Below, in pieces: positions 52,779 to 64,000 of a stretch of 64,000 nt of DNA. This DNA is from Enterobacteriaceae endosymbiont of Donacia simplex. GTDB lineage: Bacteria > Pseudomonadota > Gammaproteobacteria > Enterobacterales > Enterobacteriaceae. A program made the position numbers and the translations under genes. Positions within the stretch are counted from its first letter, which is position 1. Each line of letters starts with the position of its first letter. The stretch lies in contig NZ_CP046192.1 in assembly GCF_012568645.1 (NCBI RefSeq), positions 288,802 to 352,801 on the forward strand, read 5' to 3'. The notes beneath the pieces were generated by a model that did no database searches, had not been told where the DNA came from, and saw only the letters and a list, made by a program, of their open reading frames with translations.

Positions 52779-52881
52779 GGAACATGATTATTTTAAACAA
52801 TATTATTTTATAAAATCAGTCAGGTCCGGAAGGAAGCAGCTGTAGTAAATATAATATGTGTAAAAAAATAGTCATGTTCTG
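52779..52881 (+). ncRNA. ffs: 4.5S RNA, signal recognition particle RNA
   Basis: The conserved SRP domain IV is recognisable by GTCAGGTCCGGAAGGAAGCA (52818-52837), the loop that binds Ffh. The ends form a long stem, with GGAACATGA at 52779 pairing with TCATGTTCT near 52872-52880. The roughly 103-nt length fits the 4.5S family (E. coli 114). Flanking arms are A/T-rich. A T-rich stretch follows and may serve as a terminator. Confidence 0.93.
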
Positions 52882-52915
52882 TTAAATTAATTTTTTTTAA
52901 ATATATGTCATAAAA

Positions 52916-54019
52916 ATGAATTCTCATGTTTTAGCTATAAAATGGCGCCCTCAGTCTTTAAGTGACGTTATTGGTCAAGATCACGTAATCCAAGCTATTA
53001 AATATAGTTTATCTACAAAAAAAATTCACCCTGCTTGGATTTTATCCGGTAGTAGAGGAGTCGGAAAAACAACAATAGCACGTATTTTTGCAATGGGTTT
53101 AAGTTGCTTACAAGGTATAACACAAAATCCATGTGGATTATGTGATAATTGTGTTTCTATAAAAAATAATTCTTTTTTAGACTTAATTGAATTAGATTCT
53201 GCTTCTAAAACTAAAGTAGAAGATATTAGAGAAATCCTAGAAATTATTTATTATCCTCCTGTTAAAGGAAGATATAAAATATATATTTTTGATGAATTCC
53301 ACATGTTATCAAAGCATAGTTTTAATGCCTTATTAAAAATAATAGAAGAACCTCCAGAATATGTAAAATTTATATTTGCAACAACAGAGTTACAAAAAAT
53401 ACCACTAACTATTATATCTAGATGTATGCAATTTAATTTAAAATTAATAGAAAAAAATATTATTTTTAATCAATTAAAAAAAATTTTAAATCAAGAAAAA
53501 ATTATATATAATGAAAAAGCATTAGATATTTTATCAAATATATCATATGGTAGTATGCGTGATGCATTAAGTTTAACAGATCAATTAATTTCTATGGGTT
53601 CGTTAACTATAGATAACGTATATTTAATGTTAGGATTAGTAAAAAAAAAATATTTATTTTTACTAATATATAATTTTAAGACAAAAAAAAATAATCTTAT
53701 TTTTAATTTAATTGATAAAATTTCTATATTTAATGTAAATTGGGATAATATTATTACAGAAATAATGATATTATTACATAATATTTTAAAAATTAAAATT
53801 TTAAATTATAATTCTAATGACTTTTTTAAAAATTCAAATTTTGAAAAAAATATAGTAATATTTTATCAAAAAATATTCAATAATTTTTCAGAAAATGAAT
53901 TAAAACTCCTATATAAATTTTTTAATACAGGTAAAAAAAATTTATATTTAGCACCAAATCCTAAAATAGGTTTTGAAATGATTATATTAGAAATATTAAT
54001 ATATTTTAATAAATATTAA
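52916..54019 (+). CDS. dnaX: DNA polymerase III clamp-loader subunit DnaX, truncated (gamma-like)
   Basis: DnaX is the ATPase motor of the clamp loader. Only 367 residues are encoded, against 643 for E. coli tau and 431 for gamma. Domains I-III are present: WRPQSLSDVIGQDHV, Walker A GSRGVGKT at 45-52, a zinc module with CLQGITQNPCGLCDNC, Walker B IFDEFHML, and the sensor/arginine region ISRCMQFNL and GSMRDALSLTDQLI. Domain III is very diverged. Tau domains IV and V, which bind DnaB and the polymerase core, and the frameshift site are absent. Downstream ybaB and recR are lost and htpG follows, preserving E. coli relative order. Confidence 0.95.
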   Translation: MNSHVLAIKWRPQSLSDVIGQDHVIQAIKYSLSTKKIHPAWILSGSRGVGKTTIARIFAMGLSCLQGITQNPCGLCDNCVSIKNNSFLDLIELDSASKTKVEDIREILEIIYYPPVKGRYKIYIFDEFHMLSKHSFNALLKIIEEPPEYVKFIFATTELQKIPLTIISRCMQFNLKLIEKNIIFNQLKKILNQEKIIYNEKALDILSNISYGSMRDALSLTDQLISMGSLTIDNVYLMLGLVKKKYLFLLIYNFKTKKNNLIFNLIDKISIFNVNWDNIITEIMILLHNILKIKILNYNSNDFFKNSNFEKNIVIFYQKIFNNFSENELKLLYKFFNTGKKNLYLAPNPKIGFEMIILEILIYFNKY

Positions 54020-54094
54020 TTAAATTTAAAATATAAAAATAAATATCTATTTAAATTTATTTCAATATTTTATATAAAAAAGAGAAAATTATTT

Positions 54095-55978
54095 ATGCAA
54101 AAAAAAGAAATTAAAAGTTTTCAATCTGAAGTCAAACAATTATTACATTTAATGATTCATTCACTTTATTCTAACAAAGAAATTTTTTTAAGAGAATTAA
54201 TTTCTAATGCTTCTGATGCTGTTGATAAATTAAAATTTAAAACTTTATCTAATCCTGATTTATATGAAAATAATTCAATTTTAAAAGTACAAATTTCTGT
54301 TAATAAAGAAAAAAGATTAATCATTATTAATGATAATGGTATTGGTATGTCTCGTAATGAAGTAATTGCAAATTTAGGGACAATTGCAAAATCTGGTACT
54401 AAAGATTTCATAAAATCTTTTAATTTATCTTCAGATAAAAAATCAGAAATAAATTCACAATTAATTGGTAAATTTGGAGTAGGATTTTATTCTGCATTTA
54501 TAGTTGCTGATAAAGTGTCGGTTAAAACTAGATTAGCAGGTTCTCCTATAAATGAAGGTGTATTTTGGGAATCTACAGGTGAAGGAAATTATTCTATAGT
54601 TAATATTAATAAAAAATTAAGAGGTACTACAATTATATTACATATACGTCCTAAATGTGATGAGTTTTTAGATACTTGGCGTATAAAAACAATAATTAAT
54701 AAATACTCAGAACATATAAATTTACCCATAGAAATAGAAATATATAATGATAAAGAAAAAAAATATTATTGGGAACAAGTTAATAAAGCACAAGCACTTT
54801 GGTTACGTAATAAGTCAGAAATTAGCGAAAAAGAATATAAAGAATTTTATAAGCAGTTAACATATGATAATATTGATCCAATGACTTGGAGTCATAATCA
54901 TGTAGAAGGTAAACAAGAATACATTAGTTTATTATATATTCCTTCAAATATTCCATGGGACATACGTAATAGAGATTATAAAAATGGATTAAAATTATAT
55001 GTACAAAGAGTTTTTATTATGGAAGATGCAGAACAATTATTACCTAAATATTTAAGATTTATAAGAGGTCTAGTTGATTCTAATGATTTACCTTTAAATA
55101 TTTCAAGAGAAATTTTACAAAAAAATAATATTATTCGTAATATGAAAACAACATTAACAAAAAAAGTTCTTAATATGTTAATGAATCTTAGTAAAAATCA
55201 AAATAATTATAATAATTTTTGGAAAAAATTTGGTTTAGTTTTTAAAGAAGGACCAGCAGAAGACATAAGTAATAAGAATATTATTATAAAATTATTACGT
55301 TTTTCTTCAACATATAATAATGATGCAGAACAAAATATATCTTTAGATGAATATTCAAAAAGAATGATAAAAGGACAAAATAAAATATATTTTTTAACAT
55401 CAGATAACTATATTTCTGCAAAAAACAGTCCTCATTTAGAATTCTTTTCTAAAAAAGGTATTGAAGTTTTATTATTAATAGATCATATTGATGAATGGAT
55501 GATGAGTTATATTACTGATTTTGAAGGTAAAAATTTTCAATCTATTAGTAAACAAGATGATTCATTAGACGAATTTATTAAAAATAAAGATAATATTATA
55601 AAAAATGAAACAAAAGAAAAATTTAAACCTTTTTTAAAAAAAATCCAAAAAATATTAGGAACTAAAATAAAAAAAGTAAAATTAACAAATAGATTAATTA
55701 ATACACCTGCTATTGTTACTACAGATGTAAATGAAATGAGTACTCAAATGGCAAAATTATTTGCTGCCGCAGGACAAGAAACTCCAGAAATAAAATATAA
55801 TTTTGAGTTAAATCCAAACCATATTTTAATACAAAAAATATTAAAAATAGAAGATGAAAAATATTTTTCTGAATTTATTTTTTTATTATTAGAAGAAGCA
55901 ATTTTAGCAGAAAAAGGTACTTTAGATAATCCACATAAATTTATTAATCGTATAAATACTTTTTTATCTAAAATATAA
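54095..55978 (+). CDS. htpG: Hsp90-family chaperone HtpG
   Basis: HtpG is the bacterial Hsp90, an ATP-dependent dimeric chaperone. The 627 residues (E. coli 624) carry the GHKL ATPase motifs [36 protein letters not shown] and [12 protein letters not shown], with the middle domain ([19 protein letters not shown]) and C-terminal dimerisation domain. No heat-shock promoter can be recognised in the short A/T leader. A strong hairpin follows the stop. Confidence 0.98.
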   Translation: MQKKEIKSFQSEVKQLLHLMIHSLYSNKEIFLRELISNASDAVDKLKFKTLSNPDLYENNSILKVQISVNKEKRLIIINDNGIGMSRNEVIANLGTIAKSGTKDFIKSFNLSSDKKSEINSQLIGKFGVGFYSAFIVADKVSVKTRLAGSPINEGVFWESTGEGNYSIVNINKKLRGTTIILHIRPKCDEFLDTWRIKTIINKYSEHINLPIEIEIYNDKEKKYYWEQVNKAQALWLRNKSEISEKEYKEFYKQLTYDNIDPMTWSHNHVEGKQEYISLLYIPSNIPWDIRNRDYKNGLKLYVQRVFIMEDAEQLLPKYLRFIRGLVDSNDLPLNISREILQKNNIIRNMKTTLTKKVLNMLMNLSKNQNNYNNFWKKFGLVFKEGPAEDISNKNIIIKLLRFSSTYNNDAEQNISLDEYSKRMIKGQNKIYFLTSDNYISAKNSPHLEFFSKKGIEVLLLIDHIDEWMMSYITDFEGKNFQSISKQDDSLDEFIKNKDNIIKNETKEKFKPFLKKIQKILGTKIKKVKLTNRLINTPAIVTTDVNEMSTQMAKLFAAAGQETPEIKYNFELNPNHILIQKILKIEDEKYFSEFIFLLLEEAILAEKGTLDNPHKFINRINTFLSKI

Positions 55979-55984
55979 ATATTT

Positions 55985-56021
55985 AGATAAGATAATTATC
56001 TTAATAATTATCTTATCTTTT
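55985..56021 (+). terminator. Terminator downstream of htpG
   Basis: A perfect 14-bp stem AGATAAGATAATTA (55985-55998 with 56005-56018) with 6-nt loop and a short T-run begins seven bases after the htpG stop. This is the expected place and form of a Rho-independent terminator, although the stem is A/T-rich. Confidence 0.7.
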
Positions 56022-56156
56022 ATATAAGAAACATTTATTTTTTATTTAATTAAAATAATATTTTATTAAAATTTTACTTCATTTTTATAAAAATTATATT
56101 TTATTTATAATAAACTATTTACTATTTTAAAAAATCATTTTATGATTTAATAAAAA

Positions 56157-56188
56157 TATATGAAATGTTTTTAAATAAATTTCATATA
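56157..56188. repeat. Stem-loop in the aroK leader region
   Basis: Perfect 10-bp stem TATATGAAAT with its complement around a 12-nt loop. Confidence 0.45.
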
Positions 56189-56199
56189 AAATATATATA

Positions 56200-56228
56200 T
56201 CTTATCTTTTTATTTAAAAAGAATAAGA
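56200..56228 (+). repeat. Bulged stem-loop 40 bp before aroK
   Basis: TCTTATCTTTTT (56200-56211) pairs with 56216-56228 across a 4-nt loop with one bulged A at about 56222. It probably lies in the aroK 5' leader. Confidence 0.45.
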
Positions 56229-56267
56229 ATTCTATTTACAATTTTAATAAATTAATAATATAAAAAA

Positions 56268-56792
56268 ATGGCAGAAAAAAGAAATATATTTTTAATAGGC
56301 CCTATGGGAGCAGGAAAAAGTACAATTGGACGTCATCTTGCAAATTTATTAAAAATGGATTTTTTTGATTCAGATCAAGAAATTGAACGTCGTACAGGCG
56401 CTGATATAAATTGGGTATTTGATGTAGAAGGAGAAGAAGGTTTCAGAAAACGTGAAAAGAAAATTATTGATGAAATAACTAAAAAACAAGGAATTATATT
56501 AGCAACTGGAGGAGGTTCTATTCAATCAAAGGAAACAAGAAAATTTCTCTCTTCTAGAGGTATTGTAGTATATTTAAAAACTACTATAGAAAAACAATTA
56601 AATCGTACTAAAAGAGATAAAAAACGTCCTTTATTAAAAAATAAAAATAAATTAGCTAAAGAAATATTAGAAGAATTAGCTAAAAAAAGAAATCATTTAT
56701 ATAATGAAATTGCTGATATTATAATTAAAACAGATGAACAAAGTGCTAAAATTGTTGCTAATCAATTAATTAACTTATTAGAAAAAAATTAA
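56268..56792 (+). CDS. aroK: Shikimate kinase I
   Basis: AroK phosphorylates shikimate at the 3-hydroxyl, feeding AroA. The 174 residues (E. coli 173) show the P-loop [15 protein letters not shown], the shikimate-binding [35 protein letters not shown] and the lid KRPLL. It is remarkably well conserved compared with neighbours such as holA. It is followed by aroB 18 bp later, as in E. coli. Confidence 0.98.
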   Translation: MAEKRNIFLIGPMGAGKSTIGRHLANLLKMDFFDSDQEIERRTGADINWVFDVEGEEGFRKREKKIIDEITKKQGIILATGGGSIQSKETRKFLSSRGIVVYLKTTIEKQLNRTKRDKKRPLLKNKNKLAKEILEELAKKRNHLYNEIADIIIKTDEQSAKIVANQLINLLEKN

Positions 56793-56810
56793 AAGGATAT
56801 AATATTATAT

Positions 56811-57908
56811 ATGGGAAAAAATATTTTAGTTTCAACAGAAAAACATAAATATTCTATTATTATAGATTTTAATTTATTTGATAAACCATTATCTTTATCT
56901 TTTTTAAAAAAGGGAGATAGTGTTATGATTGTAACTAATAAAATAATTTTTTCTTTATATTTTAAAAAAATATTTAATCAATTCAATAATATTGGTGTAA
57001 GGATAGACCATGTTATTATTCCTGATGGTGAAAAATATAAAACATTAATTACTGCAAATATTATTTTTACAGCATTACTTCAAAATTTACATAATAGAGA
57101 TACTACTCTTATTGCTTTAGGAGGAGGCGTAATAGGTGATATAACTGGATTTGTTGCATCTAGTTATCAAAGAGGTGTTAAATTTATACAAATACCTACA
57201 ACATTATTAGCACAAGTAGATTCTTCTATAGGTGGGAAAACAGCTGTTAATCATATTTTAGGAAAAAATATGATAGGTAGTTTTTATCAACCTAATATTG
57301 TATTAATTAATTTAAGTTGTTTATACTCTTTATCAAAAAGAGAGTTTATTTCAGGTTTAGCTGAAGTAATAAAATATAGTATTATTTTTGATAAAAAATT
57401 TTTTTCTTGGTTAGAAAATAATATTATTAAATTATTTAATTTAGATAAAAAATCTATACTTTATTGTATAAATAAATGTTGTAAATTAAAATCTAAAATT
57501 ATTTATGAAGATGAATATGAAAAAAACAAAAGAGCATTATTAAATTTAGGACATACTTATGGACATGCTATTGAATCTGAATTAGGCTATGGTAAATGGT
57601 TACATGGAGAAGCTATATCAGTTGGGATTGTTATTGCTTCTTTAACATCTAAAAAACTTAATTTAATAAATAATAATGATGTAATAAGAATTATTAATTT
57701 ATTAAAAAAATGTAATTTACCAATTCAAAGTCCAAATAATATGAATATAAAACAATATTTTAAACATATTTATAGGGATAAAAAAATAAATAAAAATCAA
57801 ATTAATATTATTATCCCAGTTAAAATTGGTAAAGTAATTATATATAGAAATATTTCGGAAAAAATTATTTCTGATGCTATTAACGAAAATAAAAATTTAA
57901 TTTTTTAA
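56811..57908 (+). CDS. aroB: 3-dehydroquinate synthase
   Basis: AroB converts DAHP to 3-dehydroquinate using NAD and zinc, the second shikimate step. The 365 residues (E. coli 362) include DGEKYKTL, the NAD/active-site block GGGVIGDITGFVASSYQRG, PTTLLAQVDSSIGGKTAVNH, and the zinc ligands in NLGHTYGHAIES and LHGEAISVGI. A ribosome-binding AAAGGA precedes it. damX and dam, which follow in E. coli, are missing. Confidence 0.98.
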   Translation: MGKNILVSTEKHKYSIIIDFNLFDKPLSLSFLKKGDSVMIVTNKIIFSLYFKKIFNQFNNIGVRIDHVIIPDGEKYKTLITANIIFTALLQNLHNRDTTLIALGGGVIGDITGFVASSYQRGVKFIQIPTTLLAQVDSSIGGKTAVNHILGKNMIGSFYQPNIVLINLSCLYSLSKREFISGLAEVIKYSIIFDKKFFSWLENNIIKLFNLDKKSILYCINKCCKLKSKIIYEDEYEKNKRALLNLGHTYGHAIESELGYGKWLHGEAISVGIVIASLTSKKLNLINNNDVIRIINLLKKCNLPIQSPNNMNIKQYFKHIYRDKKINKNQINIIIPVKIGKVIIYRNISEKIISDAINENKNLIF

Positions 57909-57950
57909 TATAGTTTTAAAATAATTATTTATAATAATGAATTTAATAAA

Positions 57951-58619
57951 ATGAAAAATAATTTAATTGCTGCATCTATTTTATCTGCTAATTTTACATA
58001 TTTAGGTAAAGAAATTAAGGATGTTCTGAAAGCTGGAGTTGATATTATACATTTTGATGTTATGGATAATCATTATGTACCTAATTTAACTATTGGCCCA
58101 TTAGTTTTAAAATCCTTAAGAGAAAATGGAATTAAATGTATAATTGATGTACATTTAATGACACAAAATATAGATAATTTAATAATTGAATTTATCAAAT
58201 CAGGAGCAAATAGTATTATTATACATCCAGAAAGTTCATATCATTTAGATAAAAGTATTTCATTAATAAAAAATTATGGGTGTAAAGCAGGATTAGCATT
58301 AAATCCCTCTACTTCTTTAAACTGTTTAGAATATTTAATACATAAATTAGATTTAATATTAGTTATGTCTGTTAATCCCGGATTTGAAGGACAAAAATTT
58401 TTAAGTCACATTTATAAAAAAATTATTCAAGTTGAAAAAATTATTCATAAAAAAAACATTTTATTAGAAGTAGATGGAGGAATAAACATCAATAATATAA
58501 AAAAAATAGCTATTTCTGGAGCAAATGTATTTGTAATAGGTTCAGCTATATTTAAAAGTAAAATACCATATTATAAAACTATAAAAAATATAAGATTAAA
58601 ATTAAATACTATATTTTAA
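57951..58619 (+). CDS. rpe: Ribulose-phosphate 3-epimerase
   Basis: Rpe interconverts ribulose-5- and xylulose-5-phosphate in the pentose phosphate pathway, which supplies erythrose-4-phosphate for the aromatic pathway. The 222 residues (E. coli 225) have SILSANFTYLGKEI, the metal/catalytic HFDVMDNHYVPNLTIGP, DVHLMT, VMSVNPGFEGQKF and EVDGGININN. It lies between aroB and trpS; dam and gph are lost. Confidence 0.98.
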   Translation: MKNNLIAASILSANFTYLGKEIKDVLKAGVDIIHFDVMDNHYVPNLTIGPLVLKSLRENGIKCIIDVHLMTQNIDNLIIEFIKSGANSIIIHPESSYHLDKSISLIKNYGCKAGLALNPSTSLNCLEYLIHKLDLILVMSVNPGFEGQKFLSHIYKKIIQVEKIIHKKNILLEVDGGININNIKKIAISGANVFVIGSAIFKSKIPYYKTIKNIRLKLNTIF

Positions 58620-58666
58620 AATAAATATTTAATTTTTAAAATTATTACATAGTTATAAAAAACATT

Positions 58667-59662
58667 ATGAAAAAAAAAATAATATTCAGTGGTATACAAC
58701 CAACAGGATTATTAACTTTAGGTAATTATATTGGAGCTTTAAAACAATGGCAAGAATTACAAAAAAAATATTTTTGTATTTATTGTATAGCTGATTTGCA
58801 TTCTTTAACTATACATCAAAAAAAATCTATTTTAAGTAAAAACATATTAGATATTTTAGCTATGTGTTTAGCATGTGGGATTAATCCTGAAAAAAGTATT
58901 ATTTTTATACAATCTCATGTTCCTCAACATTCTCAGTTAAATTGGATTTTAAATTGTTTTACTAATTTTGGAGAAATTCAAAGAATGATCCAATTTAAAG
59001 AAAAAATATTTTTAAATAAAAATATTAATGTTGGTGTATTTAATTATCCCATATTAATGGCAGCAGATATATTATTATATCAAACCAATAAGGTCCCAGT
59101 AGGTAAAGATCAAATTCAACATATTGAATTAACTAGAAATATTGCTTCTCGATTTAATAAAATTTATGGAAACATATTTACTATTCCAGAAAAAATACTT
59201 AACTATAATGGAGCATGTATTAAATCATTAATAAATCCTAATAAAAAAATGTCTAAATCTGATTTTAATAAAAATAATATTATTAGTTTATTTGATAATG
59301 ATTTTATAATTGAACAAAAAATCAAAAATGCAATTACTGATTCTAATTATCCTCCTATCATAAAATATGATTTAAAAAATAAACCAGGTATTTCTAATTT
59401 ACTAGTTATATTATCTAATATAACTAAATGTTCTATAAAAAGATTAGAAAAAGATTTTCAAAATAAAAATTATAATTATTTTAAAAAATCAATTATTAAT
59501 AATTTATGTTTATTTTTAAATAGATTAAGAAAAAAATACTTTTTTTATAGAGAAAATGAAAAATATTTAAAAAGTATTATTATTAATGGAGCAGAAAAAG
59601 CAAAAAAATATGCTGACATTACTTTACAAAAAGTAACCAATGTTATTGGTTTAGATATATAA
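58667..59662 (+). CDS. trpS: Tryptophanyl-tRNA synthetase
   Basis: TrpS charges tRNA-Trp. The 331 residues (E. coli 334) show the class I signature variant GIQPTGLLTLGNYIGAL, ADLHSLTIHQ, YPILMAADILLYQ, VPVGKDQIQHIELTR and the KMSKS loop in NPNKKMSKSD. It ends the aroK-aroB-rpe-trpS run, whose order matches E. coli aroK-aroB-damX-dam-rpe-gph-trpS with three genes missing, and converges with crp. Confidence 0.98.
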   Translation: MKKKIIFSGIQPTGLLTLGNYIGALKQWQELQKKYFCIYCIADLHSLTIHQKKSILSKNILDILAMCLACGINPEKSIIFIQSHVPQHSQLNWILNCFTNFGEIQRMIQFKEKIFLNKNINVGVFNYPILMAADILLYQTNKVPVGKDQIQHIELTRNIASRFNKIYGNIFTIPEKILNYNGACIKSLINPNKKMSKSDFNKNNIISLFDNDFIIEQKIKNAITDSNYPPIIKYDLKNKPGISNLLVILSNITKCSIKRLEKDFQNKNYNYFKKSIINNLCLFLNRLRKKYFFYRENEKYLKSIIINGAEKAKKYADITLQKVTNVIGLDI

Positions 59663-59690
59663 TAAACTTGATAAAAAATAATATAATAAA

Positions 59691-60320
59691 TTATCTAGTT
59701 CCATAAATAACAATTGTTTTACCATGAGCATAAATTAAATTACGTTTTTTTAATATTTTAAGAGTACGACCTACTGTTTCTCTAGAACAACCAACAATTT
59801 TCCCTATTTCTTGTCTAGTTATTTTTATTTGCATACCATCCGGATGAGTTATTGCTTCTGGAGATTTTGCTAAATTTAATAATGTTTTAGAAATTCTATG
59901 TGTAACATCTAAAAAAACTAAATTATTTATTTTTTTAAACGTAGTTTTTAACTTATTAGCAATTTGTGAAGAAATTTTCATAATAATATTATTATTAATT
60001 TTAATTAAATTAAAAAATTTTTTATATGAAATTTTTGCTAATTCGCATTCTGTTTTTAATTTTATTAATGTAATTTCTTTATAAGAATTATTAAAAATAC
60101 CAATTTCACCAATAAAATTACCTGAATTTAGATAATTAATTATAATTTCTTTTCCATTTTTATTTTTAATAGAAACAATAACAATACCCTTTAATATATA
60201 ATATAAATTTTTAGAAATATCTCCTTGTTTAATTAAAATCATTTTAGATGGGTATTTATTAATATGACAATAAGAAAGAAACCATTCTAACGTAGAATCT
60301 TTTGGTAACTTAAGAAACAT
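59691..60320 (-). CDS. crp: CRP-family transcription regulator with altered cAMP pocket
   Basis: This is the cAMP receptor protein, 209 residues, co-linear with mature E. coli CRP. The helix-turn-helix is intact ([17 protein letters not shown]; Arg180, Glu181 and Arg185 kept), as is activating region 1 (THPDG at 158-162). The nucleotide pocket is changed: Glu72 and Thr127 remain, but Arg82 is Glu, Ser83 is Ile and Ser128 is Phe. Gly141 and Ala144 in the hinge, sites of known cAMP-independent E. coli mutants, are His and Ser. It has a strong AAGGAG leader. It may act without cAMP, as a general activator or a nucleoid-type protein. Confidence 0.96.
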   Translation of the reverse strand: MFLKLPKDSTLEWFLSYCHINKYPSKMILIKQGDISKNLYYILKGIVIVSIKNKNGKEIIINYLNSGNFIGEIGIFNNSYKEITLIKLKTECELAKISYKKFFNLIKINNNIIMKISSQIANKLKTTFKKINNLVFLDVTHRISKTLLNLAKSPEAITHPDGMQIKITRQEIGKIVGCSRETVGRTLKILKKRNLIYAHGKTIVIYGTR

Positions 60321-60375
60321 TAATAATATCTCCTTCCATTATCTTTTCCTTATAAATAAAACAATATAAAAAATA

Positions 60376-60449
60376 TGCTGATACCCAGAATTGAACTGGG
60401 GACCTCATCCTTACCAAGGATGTGCTCTAACCTTCTAAGCTATATCAGC
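60376..60449 (-). tRNA. thrT: tRNA-Thr (anticodon GGU)
   Basis: A 74-nt tRNA with acceptor GCTGATA/TATCAGC, discriminator A, anticodon loop TTGGTAA and T-arm AGTTCAATTC. It matches E. coli thrT and is last in the Thr-Tyr-Gly-Thr cluster. CCA is not encoded. Confidence 0.97.
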
Positions 60450-60500
60450 CAAAATATATATAAATTATTATTAATATTCTATGATTAAAAAAATTATTTA

Positions 60501-60571
60501 AGCAGACAACGGGAATCGAACCCGTATTACCAGCTTGGAAGGCTGAAGTAATACCATTATACGATGTCTGC
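60501..60571 (-). tRNA. glyT: tRNA-Gly (anticodon UCC)
   Basis: A 71-nt tRNA with acceptor GCAGACA/TGTCTGC, discriminator T, and anticodon TCC in loop CTTCCAA. It matches E. coli glyT with one base fewer in the D-loop. CCA is not encoded. Confidence 0.97.
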
Positions 60572-60606
60572 TATAAACATATATAATATTTATTATATAA
60601 AAATTA

Positions 60607-60688
60607 TGGTGGGAGAAGGATTCGAACCTTCGAAGTCTTTGACGACAGATTTACAGTCTGCTCCCGTTAACCACTTGGGTATCCCACC
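60607..60688 (-). tRNA. tyrU: tRNA-Tyr (anticodon GUA)
   Basis: An 82-nt class II tRNA with acceptor GGTGGGA/TCCCACC, discriminator A, anticodon loop CTGTAAA and the usual long variable arm (GTCGTCAAAGAC). It is nearly identical to E. coli tyrU. CCA is not encoded. Confidence 0.97.
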
Positions 60689-60742
60689 GTTTGAATATCT
60701 GAACAAATAAAATTTTTTTTAACATATATTTAAAAATATACA

Positions 60743-60815
<73 letters not shown>

Positions 60816-60866
60816 ATATTATTTTTTATAAAAAAATATATATTTTATAAATACTTTAAGATTTAT

Positions 60867-60986
60867 ATCCTGGTATTTACCTACTCTTACATGAGGTAAA
60901 CCTCACACTACCATTGGCACTACAACGTTTCACTTCTGAGTTCGGAATGGATTCAGGTGGTACCATTGCGTTATTTATACCAGGAA
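60867..60986 (-). rRNA. rrf: 5S ribosomal RNA
   Basis: About 120 nt beginning TTCCTGG and ending ACCAGGATA, which pair as helix I. The conserved loop CCGAACTCAGAAGTGAAACG is unchanged from E. coli. The ends are set by helix I and could move by one or two bases. Confidence 0.95.
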
Positions 60987-61041
60987 TATTTAATTAAGTT
61001 ATAAATAATTAATAATTAAATCTAAACGATTCTGGTGTTGT

Positions 61042-63975
<2,934 letters not shown>

Positions 63976-64000
63976 TTACAACCCACAATCGTTTAATAAA

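Larger units (their letters stand above)
55979..56267. other. Hairpin-rich spacer between htpG and aroK
   Basis: This 289-bp spacer has no gene but four good inverted repeats: 55985-56018 (listed as terminator), 56132-56148 (7-bp stem), 56157-56188 (10-bp stem) and 56200-56228 (12-bp stem with one bulged A) 40 bp before the aroK start. The aroK promoter should lie here, but no convincing pair of boxes was found. Confidence 0.6.

Noticed and set aside
54020..54094. Heat-shock (sigma-32) promoter before htpG
   Set aside because: No CTTGAA-like -35 or CCCCAT-like -10 can be found; the leader is A/T-only.

Overview
The window comes from a strongly AT-rich genome (roughly 20% G+C by eye) whose protein genes and tRNAs are all gamma-proteobacterial, closest to Enterobacterales such as E. 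coli. The coding density is high, the spacers are short and A/T-only, no mobile elements or phage genes are visible, and many genes between conserved neighbours are missing. This is the picture of a long-established, vertically transmitted insect endosymbiont with a very reduced genome. I cannot name the species from sequence alone. The window holds one partial and 55 complete protein genes, nine tRNAs, 5S and 23S rRNA and the 4.5S (SRP) RNA.

Layout. 1-12026 (minus): rpsA (partial), aroA, serC, mrdB/rodA, mrdA, holA, leuS, ybeY, miaB, followed upstream by the tRNA cluster Met-Leu-Gln (metT-leuW-glnU order) with a near-consensus promoter at 12360-12388. 12446-18970: glnS (+), fldA and ybfF (-), pgi (+), deaD (-). 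19256-31055 (minus): pnp, rpsO, truB, rbfA, infB, nusA, tRNA-fMet, tRNA-Leu(GAG), secG, a 774-bp gene-free gap where E. coli has folP-glmM, ftsH, rlmE. 31207-47225 (minus): rpoC, rpoB, rplL, rplJ, rplA, rplK, nusG, secE, then tuf, fusA, rpsG, rpsL, i.e. the str and secE-rpoBC operons joined at one tuf gene. 47283-51416 (minus): tusB, tusC, tusD, fkpA, asd, ung. 51556-59662 (plus): rpsF, rpsR, rplI, ffs, dnaX, htpG, aroK, aroB, rpe, trpS. 59691-63975 (minus): crp, tRNAs Thr-Gly-Tyr-Thr, 5S and 23S rRNA.

Function. Most genes serve transcription, translation and RNA maturation. The metabolic remainder is coherent: pgi and rpe link to erythrose-4-phosphate, aroB, aroK and aroA belong to the shikimate pathway, asd opens the aspartate family (Lys/Thr/Met or diaminopimelate), and serC serves serine/PLP. 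RodA and PBP2 (mrdA) indicate that a peptidoglycan wall is still made. Flavodoxin can supply electrons to MiaB.

No new multi-gene system is visible. The most interesting observations are degraded active sites in otherwise intact proteins: a CRP whose cAMP pocket is altered while its DNA-recognition helix is perfect, a leucyl-tRNA synthetase whose editing site has lost its key motifs while synthesis motifs are kept, a YbeY lacking its conserved arginine, and a uracil-DNA glycosylase with a changed water-activating loop. Further points are the tuf-mediated operon fusion, a tau-less DnaX, selective loss of encoded CCA ends, conserved GTG/TTG starts and a cluster of hairpins before aroK.
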